Origin: JABIRQ01 sp963583595
GTDB taxonomy: Bacteria; Pseudomonadota; Alphaproteobacteria; CADEGL01
Assembly: GCA_963583595.1 (NCBI GenBank)
Contig: CAUZWC010000045.1
Coordinates: 1-14,621, forward strand
Length of the DNA stretch: 14,621 nucleotides
Direction of reading: 5' to 3'
Shown: piece by piece, positions 8,031 to 14,621 of the stretch
Position numbering within the stretch: the stretch's first letter is position 1
Layout: the number at the start of each line of letters is the position of its first letter
The notes under the pieces: model-generated
Told to the model about the DNA's origin: nothing
The model's input: only the letters and a program-made list of their open reading frames with translations
Database searches by the model: none
Made by a program: the position numbers and the translations under genes

Positions 8031-9184
8031 ATCTGCTCCATCAATCGTTTCATCATGTGCTCGCATTGGGCCAACTGGTCGAGAGAGACGAACTCGTTGG
8101 GCTTATGGGCCTGGTCGATGCTCCCTGGGCCGCAAACCACGGTCGGAACCTCGGCCTGCTGGAACAGGCCGGCTTCGGTGCCGAAGGCGACCTTGTAGGT
8201 GGAATTGGCGCCGGTCAGCCGCTTGGCTAGGGCGACGACCGGATCGTCCTCGACCGTGTCCAGCCCCGGATAGCCGGATATGAGCGTGAAATCGATGCGG
8301 GACTCGGGGTGGACGGCGCGCATCTCCGGCTCGAGCTCTTCGGTCGCGAAACGGCGGACCTCCTCGAAGAGAGTATAGGGATCGTCGGCCGGCACGACCC
8401 GGAACTCGAATTCGAAGCTGCAATGGCGCGGCACGATGTTGATGGCAGTCCCGCCCCGGATCACGCCGGTCTGGATCGTCGTGTGCGCAATATCGTAGCC
8501 GTCGTCCAGCGGTCCTTCCTCGCGCTTGCGCCGCGCCATGCGCCGCAGGAAGGCGACAATCTCGGCCGCGTATTCGATGGCGTTGACGGCGGTGGGCGCG
8601 AGCGAGGAATGGGCCTCGACGCCATGGACGTCGCAGCGAAACGCCTTCTTTCCCTTATGGCCGCGCACCACTTTCATGCTGGTCGGTTCGCCGACGATAC
8701 ACATGGCCGGGCGGGGCAGCCCGTCGCCGAAGCGCGCGAGCATATGGGGCACGCCGCGGCAGCCGACTTCCTCGTCATGGGACATGGCCAGGTGAAGCGG
8801 CGTCTGGAGGCCGCGGCGCTGGAATTCGGGCACCAGGGCCAGGGCGATGGCGAGAAAACCCTTCATGTCGCAGGTGCCGCGACCGTAGAGCCGACCGTCC
8901 TTTTCGGTCAGATCGAACGGATCGCTATCCCAGTCCTGGCCGTCGACCGGCACGACGTCGGTATGGCCGGAAAGGCAGATGCCGGGCGGGTCCTGGGGAC
9001 CGAGGGTCGCGAAGAGATTGGCCTTGGTGCCTGTGTCGTCGCGGATCAGGGTCGAGTCTACGCCATGCCCGGCCAAGTAGTCGCGCACCCAGTCGATCAG
9101 CGGCATGTTGCTGTCGCGGCTGGTCGTGTCGTAGCCGACCAGACGGCGGATCATGTCGATACTGTTCTCGCTCGGGCGGGCCAT
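8018..9184 (-). CDS. argE: Acetylornithine deacetylase (M20 family)
   Basis: 388-residue zinc amidohydrolase of the ArgE/DapE/CPG2 group; ArgE removes acetate from N-acetylornithine in arginine synthesis in the cytoplasm. The metal-site motifs are complete: SGHTDVVPVDG (H74, D76), GRGTCDMKGF (D106), HDEEVGCRG (catalytic E138, metal E139), GEPT (E166) and DQAHKPNEF (H360). FGTEAGLF and the central dimerisation domain (GVEAHSS, GTAINIVP) are also typical of ArgE. The ATG at 9184 has AGAGG about five bases upstream and follows nadK by eight bases. Alphaproteobacteria often make ornithine through ArgJ, and several ArgE paralogues act on other N-acyl compounds, so the exact substrate is uncertain. 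The adjacent M14 deacylase supports a role outside, or in addition to, arginine synthesis. Confidence 0.9.
   Translation of the reverse strand: MARPSENSIDMIRRLVGYDTTSRDSNMPLIDWVRDYLAGHGVDSTLIRDDTGTKANLFATLGPQDPPGICLSGHTDVVPVDGQDWDSDPFDLTEKDGRLYGRGTCDMKGFLAIALALVPEFQRRGLQTPLHLAMSHDEEVGCRGVPHMLARFGDGLPRPAMCIVGEPTSMKVVRGHKGKKAFRCDVHGVEAHSSLAPTAVNAIEYAAEIVAFLRRMARRKREEGPLDDGYDIAHTTIQTGVIRGGTAINIVPRHCSFEFEFRVVPADDPYTLFEEVRRFATEELEPEMRAVHPESRIDFTLISGYPGLDTVEDDPVVALAKRLTGANSTYKVAFGTEAGLFQQAEVPTVVCGPGSIDQAHKPNEFVSLDQLAQCEHMMKRLMEQMCRN
8036..8039 (-). promoter_or_regulatory. Ribosome binding site favouring the GTG start at 8030
   Basis: On the minus strand GGAG is followed by five bases and then GTG. 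It lies inside the last codons of argE, a usual arrangement for coupled genes, and is the reason for preferring this start over the ATG at 8066, before which no purine-rich site is seen. Confidence 0.5.
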
Positions 9185-9192
9185 CGTGTCCT

Positions 9193-9963
9193 CTAAGCTG
9201 TGCGGAACTGTTCGACGAGGATGCGCTCCTCGTAGTTATGCTCCGGGTCGAACAGCAAGTTGAGTGGAACCGACCGGTCCACGCGCGTGGACACTTTCAT
9301 CACGTCGCGGACTTCCGTGTAGTCGGCCACCGCGCTGACCGAGCGATGGGACGATTCCAGGACCTCGATCGCGACTTCGCTGGAATCGGGCAGCAGGGCG
9401 CCGCGCCAGGTGCGTGGGCGGAAGGCGCTGATCGGGGTCAGGGCGAGAAGATTGGCGCCGACCGGGATGATCGGGCCATGGGCGGAAAGGTTATAGGCCG
9501 TGCTGCCGGCGGGCGTCGCCACCAGGACGCCGTCGCAGATCAACTCCTCCAGGCGGACGATGCCGTCGACGGCGATACGCAGCTTGGCGGCCAGGCGTGT
9601 CTCGCGGAGAAGCGAGACTTCGTTGATCGCCAGGGCTTCCATTGTCGAGCCGTCGCGGCAGACGGCGTGCATCCGCAGGGGATGCACGGTCACCGGCTGG
9701 GCATCGGCGAGTCGGCGTTCGAGGTCGTCCTCGCCGTAGTCGTTCATCAGAAAGCCGATCGAGCCGCGATGCATCCCGAAGATCGGAACCCGGCGATCGA
9801 GATAGCGGTGCAGGGTCTGCAGCATGAAGCCGTCGCCGCCCAGGGCGACGACCACATCGGCCTCTCCCGGCGGCACCGTTTCGTAGCGCGCCTCGAGCCG
9901 GTCCCGCGCGTCCCTTGCGTATGCGGTATCCGCGGCGACGAAGGCCATGTTTTTCCTGGTCAT
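9193..9963 (-). CDS. nadK: NAD kinase
   Basis: 256-residue ATP-NAD kinase that phosphorylates NAD to NADP in the cytoplasm, the main source of NADP. The signature motifs are all present: GGDGFMLQTLH (GGDG at 42-45), NEVS at 114-117, and the glycine-rich DGVLVATPAGSTAYN segment at 144-158 followed by LSAHGPI. Length matches the short alphaproteobacterial form, which lacks the N-terminal extension of other bacterial enzymes. The ATG at 9963 is used; a second ATG five codons in cannot be excluded. It is the first gene of the five-gene minus-strand run and is divergent from the small exported protein gene. It ends in TAG. Confidence 0.96.
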   Translation of the reverse strand: MTRKNMAFVAADTAYARDARDRLEARYETVPPGEADVVVALGGDGFMLQTLHRYLDRRVPIFGMHRGSIGFLMNDYGEDDLERRLADAQPVTVHPLRMHAVCRDGSTMEALAINEVSLLRETRLAAKLRIAVDGIVRLEELICDGVLVATPAGSTAYNLSAHGPIIPVGANLLALTPISAFRPRTWRGALLPDSSEVAIEVLESSHRSVSAVADYTEVRDVMKVSTRVDRSVPLNLLFDPEHNYEERILVEQFRTA

Positions 9964-10022
9964 GGGTCGCCCACCTCGGCCTCGAACTGTTCAATGCACC
10001 GGCCCCTCCGACCGGGGCGCCG

Positions 10023-10051
10023 AGTATAGCGAAGCCGTTCTCTTGCGCCAG
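10023..10051 (-). promoter_or_regulatory. Candidate sigma-70 promoter for the nadK-led operon
   Basis: On the minus strand TATACT (10023-10028, five of six bases of the -10 consensus) lies 17 bases after CTGGCG (10046-10051, three of six of the -35). It is about 60 bases upstream of the nadK ATG in the 179-base gap shared with a divergent gene. The -10 is good and the -35 is weak. Confidence 0.32.
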
Positions 10052-10128
10052 CGGCCCGGCCTTTGTCCGGCGCGAGGCAGTTGCGCTCATCCGCGCGCGC
10101 GGCCATCGTGGCGCGGTTCGAAGCCTAC

Positions 10129-10135
10129 AAGGGGA
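10129..10135 (+). promoter_or_regulatory. Strong ribosome binding site fixing the start at 10143
   Basis: AAGGGGA lies seven bases before the ATG at 10143. This start is also the one that yields a clean signal peptide, whereas earlier in-frame ATGs from 9915 only add an Arg/Pro-rich leader that overlaps nadK on the other strand. Confidence 0.65.
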
Positions 10136-10142
10136 ACGATCG

Positions 10143-10625
10143 ATGGCGCGATTCGCCCAAGCAGCCGTTCTGTTCGGCGCAGTTCTCGTTCTCGGGCTGC
10201 AGGCCCAGGCCGCTGACCACCATGCCGGATACTATTATCCCGAGCCGCAGAGCAACGAGACCTACAAGGCGCGCGCCCAGGCCCAGGTCGATTCCACGCG
10301 GGCAACCCGCATCGGCTTCGTCACCGAGCTGTCAAACCAGATGATGCGCGGCAATCCCTATCCGCCGCCGTTTCATATCTTCGCCAAAGGCGACGAGGCC
10401 GATAAGATGATCATCGTCGCCAGCGGCCCTGGCCTCTACGACACGCTTTACCGCATGCGGGGATTACTGGCCGCCTTGACGGCGAACGCCCGCAGCACGC
10501 CGTTTTTTCAGGAACATGGGGTCGAGGATTTCTTCACCTTCTTCGACTTGGCGCGCTTGCTGGGCTTCAAGCAGATCACGGTGTCGGACGGCGACAAATT
10601 CGCCCACCAGATATTCCTCGAATAG
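10143..10625 (+). CDS. Small exported protein of unknown function
   Basis: 160 residues. A Sec signal peptide is clear: MARF, a hydrophobic core AAVLFGAVLVLGL and an AQA cleavage site near residue 23. The mature part starts ADHHAGYYYPEPQS, has a short helical stretch (YKARAQAQVDS), then an alpha/beta-like region with FHIFAKGDEADKMIIVA, the segment YRMRGLLAALTANAR, and an end rich in hydrophobics, DLARLLGFKQITVSDGD and FAHQIFLE. No cysteine, metal motif or catalytic triad is visible. I recall similar proteins carrying a loose molybdopterin-guanine dinucleotide label in databases, but nothing seen here supports that role, and an exported protein would not do that job. It is divergent from nadK and convergent with the broken Sel1-ankyrin gene. 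It ends in TAG. Confidence 0.85.
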   Translation: MARFAQAAVLFGAVLVLGLQAQAADHHAGYYYPEPQSNETYKARAQAQVDSTRATRIGFVTELSNQMMRGNPYPPPFHIFAKGDEADKMIIVASGPGLYDTLYRMRGLLAALTANARSTPFFQEHGVEDFFTFFDLARLLGFKQITVSDGDKFAHQIFLE

Positions 10626-10677
10626 CGGGCCGGAATAGCCGCAATAGAGCGACCCGACAGGACCGGATTTCGACAGG

Positions 10678-13199
10678 CTAGTTCGCGCTGGACTTCAGCA
10701 ATGCGATGATATCGTCGTATTCCTCGCGCATGGCGTGATCGAGCGCGGTTTGGCCGCTGTTGTCCTTGAGACGGCCACCGGCGCCGCCCTTGAGCAGTGT
10801 CTCGACCACCCTGGTATGGCCGTTCCAGGCGGCGCGCATCAGGGCGCTCAGGCCCTGTTTGTCCTGAATGTCCAAATCGGCCCCGGCATCAACCAGCAGG
10901 GCGGTCACCGACAGGTTGCCGTTGCTTGCCGCCCAGATCAGCGCGCTCTTGCTGTCATGGTCGACGATGTCGGGGGCGGCCCTGACCTCCAGAAGAGTCT
11001 CCGCGATGTCCGGATCGCCGCGCCAGCCGGCGTTGATCAGCGCCGTGCGGCCGTCGATATCGCGGGCCTAGGCGTCCTCGCCCCGGGCCAGCACGCTGCG
11101 CACTTCCGGCAGATCTCCCGCGGCGACTGCCTCCTGAAGCGGTGCGCTCTTGGGCGTGTTGTCGCCGCCGGTGCTGGTCGTCTCTTCGACCTGGCCGAAG
11201 GCGGAGCGCCAGCTGTTGATGTTGCGCCGGGCTTCTAGCAGAACGCTGGAATCCAGGGTCGGTTCCATGATCCGGGCCGCACTCGCGGCATTGGGATCGC
11301 CGGTATCCGCGGCCAGGCTCGACCACGTCATTGCGTCGGACAAGTTGCGCTCTCTGCCATAGCCGCGCGCCGCGAGATGGCCGAGCAAAAGCTGGGACGG
11401 CACATGGCCCCACTCCGTCGCCTGTTGGAGCCATTCGGCTCCGGCGGCAGGGTCGCGCGGCACACCCTGCCCGAGCAGATAGCGTCGAGCCATACCGTAT
11501 TGGACATGGACATAGGCGCGTTCCGCCGCGGTCGTGATCCGATCGATCGCCTTCTTGCGCCGGGCGGTGGCGGGTTGTTCCGGCACGGCGTCCGGCTCGT
11601 CGATGGCCTGGACCAGTTTGGCATCGAGGCCGGGCATGGTTTCGACCAGCATGCGAAGCGGGATATTGCGAATCTGCGACGGGCTGGACTGTGCGACCTG
11701 GGGCGCGGCGCTTGGCGGAGGCGGCTGTCCGCCCGGCTTGTTGGCCGCGACGGGGACCGTTGCGCCTTCCGCCCGCTGGGACGGAGCTGGCCGTTCTTCC
11801 TGCCGTTCGGCAGGTTTTTGCGCCTCGGGCGCGGGTTCCGCTGCGCGTGGGCGGGCCTGCGAGGCGAAGGCCTCGCTGGCGGCGGAGAGGGGCAGGGGCG
11901 GGGTCGCATCGGACAGACCGAAGGCCGGATCGGTTGAGGGTCAGGTTCAGCACGGCGGCGACTCGGATCAGACGGCTCTCGGGCCGCGCGGTTGTCGCGA
12001 CCTGTGTTTCGGTGCTTTCCGCGGCGCTGGGCGCTTCGGCGCCTATCGCGGTCCGGGGACGGTCGCCCCCTTCCGCGCGGGCTTCCTCGCGCTGCCGATC
12101 GCTCGTCTCGGTCGCCGGTCGGGGCTGGGTTTGGGACGCCGTTTCCTGTGCCTCCCTGACGGGCTCGGTAGTGGCCGTTTCGGCGCTCGCCTCGGTGCGG
12201 CGTTCCGTGGTCGATTCTTCGGCACCGGATTTGGCACCGGCGGTCGGGCGTTCCGATTTTCGCGCGGCCTCGGCCGCTCGCTGTCCGGTCGAGGCGGCGC
12301 TTTTTGCAACCGACTCCGCCTGGCCCTCTTCGGCCTCCGCCTTGGCCAAGCCGGTTTCGGCACCGTCACGCGCAGTTTCGTCCGTCTCGGTCCGATCCGG
12401 TGTTTTTCCGTCCGCCGGATCGATATCGCTGCCTTCTGCCGTCGCGCCCGTGGAGGCGTCTTCCCTGCCCTTCGGGCGGTCGGGCGCGAGCGCCTCGCTC
12501 TGGGCGGCCTGAGGCTCGGGCGGTCTCCGCGCCCTTTGCGACCTGCCCTTGCGTGGGGCTGTTCTTGGCATTCGCCTGTTTCGATGGCGGGGCGCTCGAC
12601 TTGCTGGCGCCCTCGCGCCCGGCGTCCGAATCCGCGCCGCTGGCGGCGTTCCGGCCGTCCTGCGTCTGTCCCGCGGCGGAGTCTCTCGATTTTTCGGCCT
12701 TGCCGTTCTCGGCGGTCGCGTTCGCCGTTTTCATGCCGGGTTTGGCCGATTTGGCCTTGCGCACCTCGGCCGTCTCCGCCTCGGCCGTTTCCCGCTTGAC
12801 CAGGGATGTGGTCTCGCTCTTGACCGTTTCTGCCGCCTTGCTTGGTGCGTTGGGGCCGCTCTTGCACTTGGCGACCGAGTTCGGTCTGGTCAACGGCACC
12901 CGGGAATGCGACGCGAGGGGCCCGAAGGCGCGGCCGGACGACTGCGCCTGGCCCTTGCCGATCGTTTCCGTTTCGAAGGAAACGACGCCTTCGCCCTTGG
13001 CGACCTCAGGGTATTCCTTCTCCGAATACAGGACGACGTCGATCCGGACGTATTCGTCGGGACTGAACCAGTCGTTGTCCGTCATGAAGGTCAGAATCGG
13101 CTAGCCCAGGAAGACGACGCCGAGGATCGAGCTCTAGAGGGCCGCCGACACGGCCACTCCGAACGGCATGAATGCTTCGATCCAACCGACGCTGCGCAT
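10678..13199 (-). pseudogene. Disrupted envelope protein: N-terminal membrane anchor, low-complexity linker, Sel1 and ankyrin repeats
   Basis: Conceptual product of about 839 residues in three frames. From the ATG at 13199, MRSVGWIEAFMPFGVAVSAAL leads into a membrane segment (SSILGVVFLG, PILTF) interrupted by TAG at 13134-13136 and 13101-13103. Next come SPDEYVRIDVVLYSEKEYPE and a long Ala/Glu/Lys/Thr-rich linker. The frame shifts near 12530 and again near 11945, each equal to one extra base; 2522 bases minus two is an exact multiple of three. The third frame carries Sel1 repeats (about 11514-11263; YGMARRYLLGQGVPRDP) and five ankyrin repeats (about 11142-10681; GRTALINAG, ALLVDAGADLDIQDKQG). 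A third TAG at 11068-11070 sits at the first repeat boundary. Topology resembles TonB-like or PodJ-like periplasmic scaffolds, but no TonB C-terminal domain is present. No ribosome site is seen before 13199, so the true start may differ. Confidence 0.75.
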
Positions 13200-13344
13200 G
13201 GAAATAAGGGAACCCCGGAAAGCCCAGTTTCTGGTCTGCCGATCCTGTTCGACCCGTGAACCGGCAATCTAACCCTCGATATAGGGCCGCGCGCCAGCGA
13301 ATCCCAGAGAGCGGCGGCCTCGCGGGGGCCGGCCCCGGGCGGGG

Positions 13345-14412
13345 TCAGCCTCCCGTGACGCTCATATGGCGGGAGACGGAGCCGGCTTCGCGCCGCCGGT
13401 CGATGACGAAATCATGGCCCTTGGGTTTGCGGGTGATCGCCTCGCGGATGGCGTCGAGCAGCTTTTCGTCCGATTCGCTGGCGCGCAACGGCGCGCGCAG
13501 ATCGGCGGCGTCTTCCTGGCCCAGGCACATGAACAAGGTGCCGGTGCAGGTCAGGCGCACCCGGTTGCAGGCCTCGCAGAAATTATGGGTCAGGGGGGTG
13601 ATGAAGCCGAGCCGCTGGCCGGTTTCGCGCACCGTGAAATAGCGGGCAGGCCCCCCGGTCGTGTAGTCCGTTTCGTCCAGGGTCCATTGCTTGCGCAGAT
13701 TCGCGCGGACCATGGACAACGGATAATACTGGTCGACCCGCTGTTCGCCGATATCGCCCATCGGCATGACTTCGATGATGGTCATGTCGAAGCCCTGATC
13801 GCCGCACCAGGCGATCATCTTGTCGAGTTCCGCGACATTAATCTCCCGCAGGGCGACGGCGTTGATCTTGACGGCGAGGCCGGCGCGCTTCGCGGCCTCC
13901 AGCCCGGCCATGACCTTGTCGAATTTGCCCCAGCGGGTGATGTCCAGGAACTTATCCGGATCCAGGGTGTCCAGGGACACATTGATGCGGCGCACCCCCG
14001 CATCCACCAGCTCCTCGGCGAAGCGGGCCAGCTGGCTGCCATTGGTCGTGAGGGTCAACTCATCCAGGGCGCCCGAGTCCAGATGCCGGCCGAGGGCGCG
14101 AATCAGGCTCATCACATTGCGGCGGACCAGGGGTTCGCCGCCGGTCAGGCGCAGCTTGCGCACGCCCAGACCGATGAAGGCGCTGCACAGGCGGTCGAGT
14201 TCCTCGAGGCTGAGGACCTCCACCTTGGGCAGGAAGGTCATGTCCTCGGCCATGCAATAGACGCAGCGGAAATCGCAGCGATCCGTCACGGAGACCCGCA
14301 GATAGGTGATGGCCCGCGCGAAGGGATCGACCAGCGGGGCGGGCCGAGCAATCTCGGGAGCGGTGTCCGGGACGATGTCGTCTGCCTGTTTTTTCATCTT
14401 CTCATGTCGCAT
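13345..14412 (-). CDS. moaA: GTP 3',8-cyclase (molybdenum cofactor synthesis)
   Basis: 355-residue radical SAM enzyme that converts GTP to 3',8-cyclo-GTP, the first step of molybdopterin synthesis, acting with MoaC in the cytoplasm. The N-terminal cluster motif CDFRCVYC gives C46, C50 and C53. The SAM-binding GGEP is at 91-94. The second, C-terminal 4Fe-4S site is C279, C282 and C296 (C-X2-C-X13-C), and the protein ends in the conserved Gly-Gly needed for activity. All diagnostic residues are intact and the length is normal. The ATG at 14412 has AGAGG six bases upstream and is preferred to the ATG five codons later. It lies 67 bases after the end of an oxyanion-binding protein gene, in a molybdenum/tungsten context. 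Confidence 0.97.
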   Translation of the reverse strand: MRHEKMKKQADDIVPDTAPEIARPAPLVDPFARAITYLRVSVTDRCDFRCVYCMAEDMTFLPKVEVLSLEELDRLCSAFIGLGVRKLRLTGGEPLVRRNVMSLIRALGRHLDSGALDELTLTTNGSQLARFAEELVDAGVRRINVSLDTLDPDKFLDITRWGKFDKVMAGLEAAKRAGLAVKINAVALREINVAELDKMIAWCGDQGFDMTIIEVMPMGDIGEQRVDQYYPLSMVRANLRKQWTLDETDYTTGGPARYFTVRETGQRLGFITPLTHNFCEACNRVRLTCTGTLFMCLGQEDAADLRAPLRASESDEKLLDAIREAITRKPKGHDFVIDRRREAGSVSRHMSVTGG

Positions 14413-14442
14413 TGCGGGCCTCTGGTTGAACCGCCAGACCCT

Positions 14443-14470
14443 AACATACGTCGGCCCTGACGAGTTTCAA
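14443..14470 (-). promoter_or_regulatory. Candidate sigma-70 promoter for moaA
   Basis: On the minus strand TTGAAA (14465-14470, five of six of the -35 consensus) and TATGTT (14443-14448, four of six of the -10) are separated by 16 bases. The -10 is 30 bases before the moaA ATG, in the 67-base gap after the oxyanion-binding protein gene. It would let moaA be transcribed on its own. I see no molybdenum-cofactor riboswitch fold in so short a leader. Confidence 0.42.
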
Positions 14471-14479
14471 TCGCCGGCC

Positions 14480-14621
14480 TCAAGACCCTGGGGCTAGATA
14501 ATTCGGGAAGAAAAGCTGTTGGCCGTTGACCCGGTAGCTCGCGATCACACCCTGGCCTTCATCGGATGTGATCCATGTCATGAAGCGAAGCGCATCGGCT
14601 CCCCTGACATGGGAAAACCGC
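14480..14621 (-). CDS. Tungstate/molybdate ABC transporter substrate-binding protein (TupA-like), C-terminal fragment
   Basis: Only the last 46 residues are in the window; the rest lies beyond the right edge. The fragment reads ADALRFMTWITSDEGQGVIA then SYRVNGQQLFFPN and ends LAPGS before TGA. The pattern W-(I/L)-(T/V)-S-x-E-G-Q-x-x-I-A followed by Y-R-(V/I)-x-G-x-Q-L-F-F-P-N is typical of the C-terminus of periplasmic TupA-type tungstate-binding proteins and related PBP-like proteins. The binding site itself is outside the window, so tungstate and molybdate cannot be told apart. Adjacent moaA fits a cofactor-metal supply role. Confidence 0.75.
   Translation of the reverse strand, partial: RFSHVRGADALRFMTWITSDEGQGVIASYRVNGQQLFFPNYLAPGS

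Noticed and set aside
10955..12571. A 538-codon open frame on the minus strand that could be called one long protein
   Set aside because: Only its first part (to about 11945) is the real linker; the rest is Arg/Pro-rich out-of-frame sequence, while true Sel1 and ankyrin homology lies in another frame.
13100..13138. XbaI and NheI recognition sequences at the two N-terminal amber codons, suggesting cloning scars
   Set aside because: Surrounding sequence is continuous native coding sequence in frame, and another GCTAGC occurs naturally at the Rieske stop (2666-2671).
13325..13336. Perfect palindrome GGGGCCGGCCCC just after moaA, considered as a terminator
   Set aside because: There is no loop and no U-run follows on the minus strand; such GC palindromes are expected by chance at this composition.
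13366..14460. 364-codon plus-strand open frame opposite moaA
   Set aside because: It is the antisense shadow of a perfect moaA in high-GC DNA, with His/Asp/Gly-rich composition and no domain. The same applies to long plus-strand frames opposite nadK and argE (8309-9196, 9238-10029) and to those at 472-1377 and 6179-7862.
1..14621. Genome-wide reassignment of TAG as a sense codon
   Set aside because: The Rieske, nadK, small exported protein and Sel1-ankyrin genes all end in TAG at the expected family length or domain end, and no intact gene has an internal TAG.

Overview
The window is a dense, high-GC stretch of bacterial chromosome. Protein families and gene style (AbrB-duplication permease, short NAD kinase, Sel1 envelope proteins, Rieske and acyl-CoA ligase genes) fit an alphaproteobacterium, most likely of Rhodospirillales type; this assignment is inferred from the translated proteins, not from a marker gene. 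I see no rRNA, tRNA, CRISPR array, insertion sequence or phage gene, and no gene-free stretch longer than 300 bases.

Layout from left to right. (1) 1-3967 holds a divergent pair: an AMP-forming acyl-CoA synthetase on the minus strand, cut by the left edge, and on the plus strand a Rieske non-haem iron oxygenase followed by an MFS transporter gene carrying one nonsense codon and two frameshifts. (2) 3975-9963 is a compact minus-strand run read as nadK, argE (M20 deacylase), an M14 succinylglutamate desuccinylase/aspartoacylase-family enzyme, an AbrB-family membrane protein and a long exported Sel1-repeat protein. Junctions are +8, about -13, +13 and -4 bases, so this looks like one transcription unit. 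(3) 10143-10625 is a small exported protein of unknown function, divergent from nadK. (4) 10678-13199 is a broken minus-strand gene for an unusual envelope protein: an N-terminal membrane segment, a long Ala/Glu/Thr/Pro-rich linker, Sel1 repeats and five ankyrin repeats. Three in-frame amber codons and two frameshifts interrupt it. (5) 13345-14621 holds moaA (molybdenum cofactor synthesis) and the C-terminal end of a TupA/ModA-like oxyanion-binding protein, which together form a molybdenum/tungsten neighbourhood.

The main features to re-examine are the two broken genes. All eight lesions I found fall in these two loci, about a quarter of the window, while nine other genes or gene parts are clean, which points to real gene decay rather than uniform sequencing error. 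All three ambers in the Sel1-ankyrin gene could be CAG (Gln) codons changed by one C-to-T step, and the reading frame continues with good homology across at least one of them. TAG is, however, also the ordinary terminator of several neighbouring genes. The second point of interest is the pairing of two metal-dependent deacylases with a permease-like protein in one operon, a possible N-acyl-amino-acid or N-acyl-peptide use module. I found no clear evidence of a defence, mobile or otherwise wholly new system.
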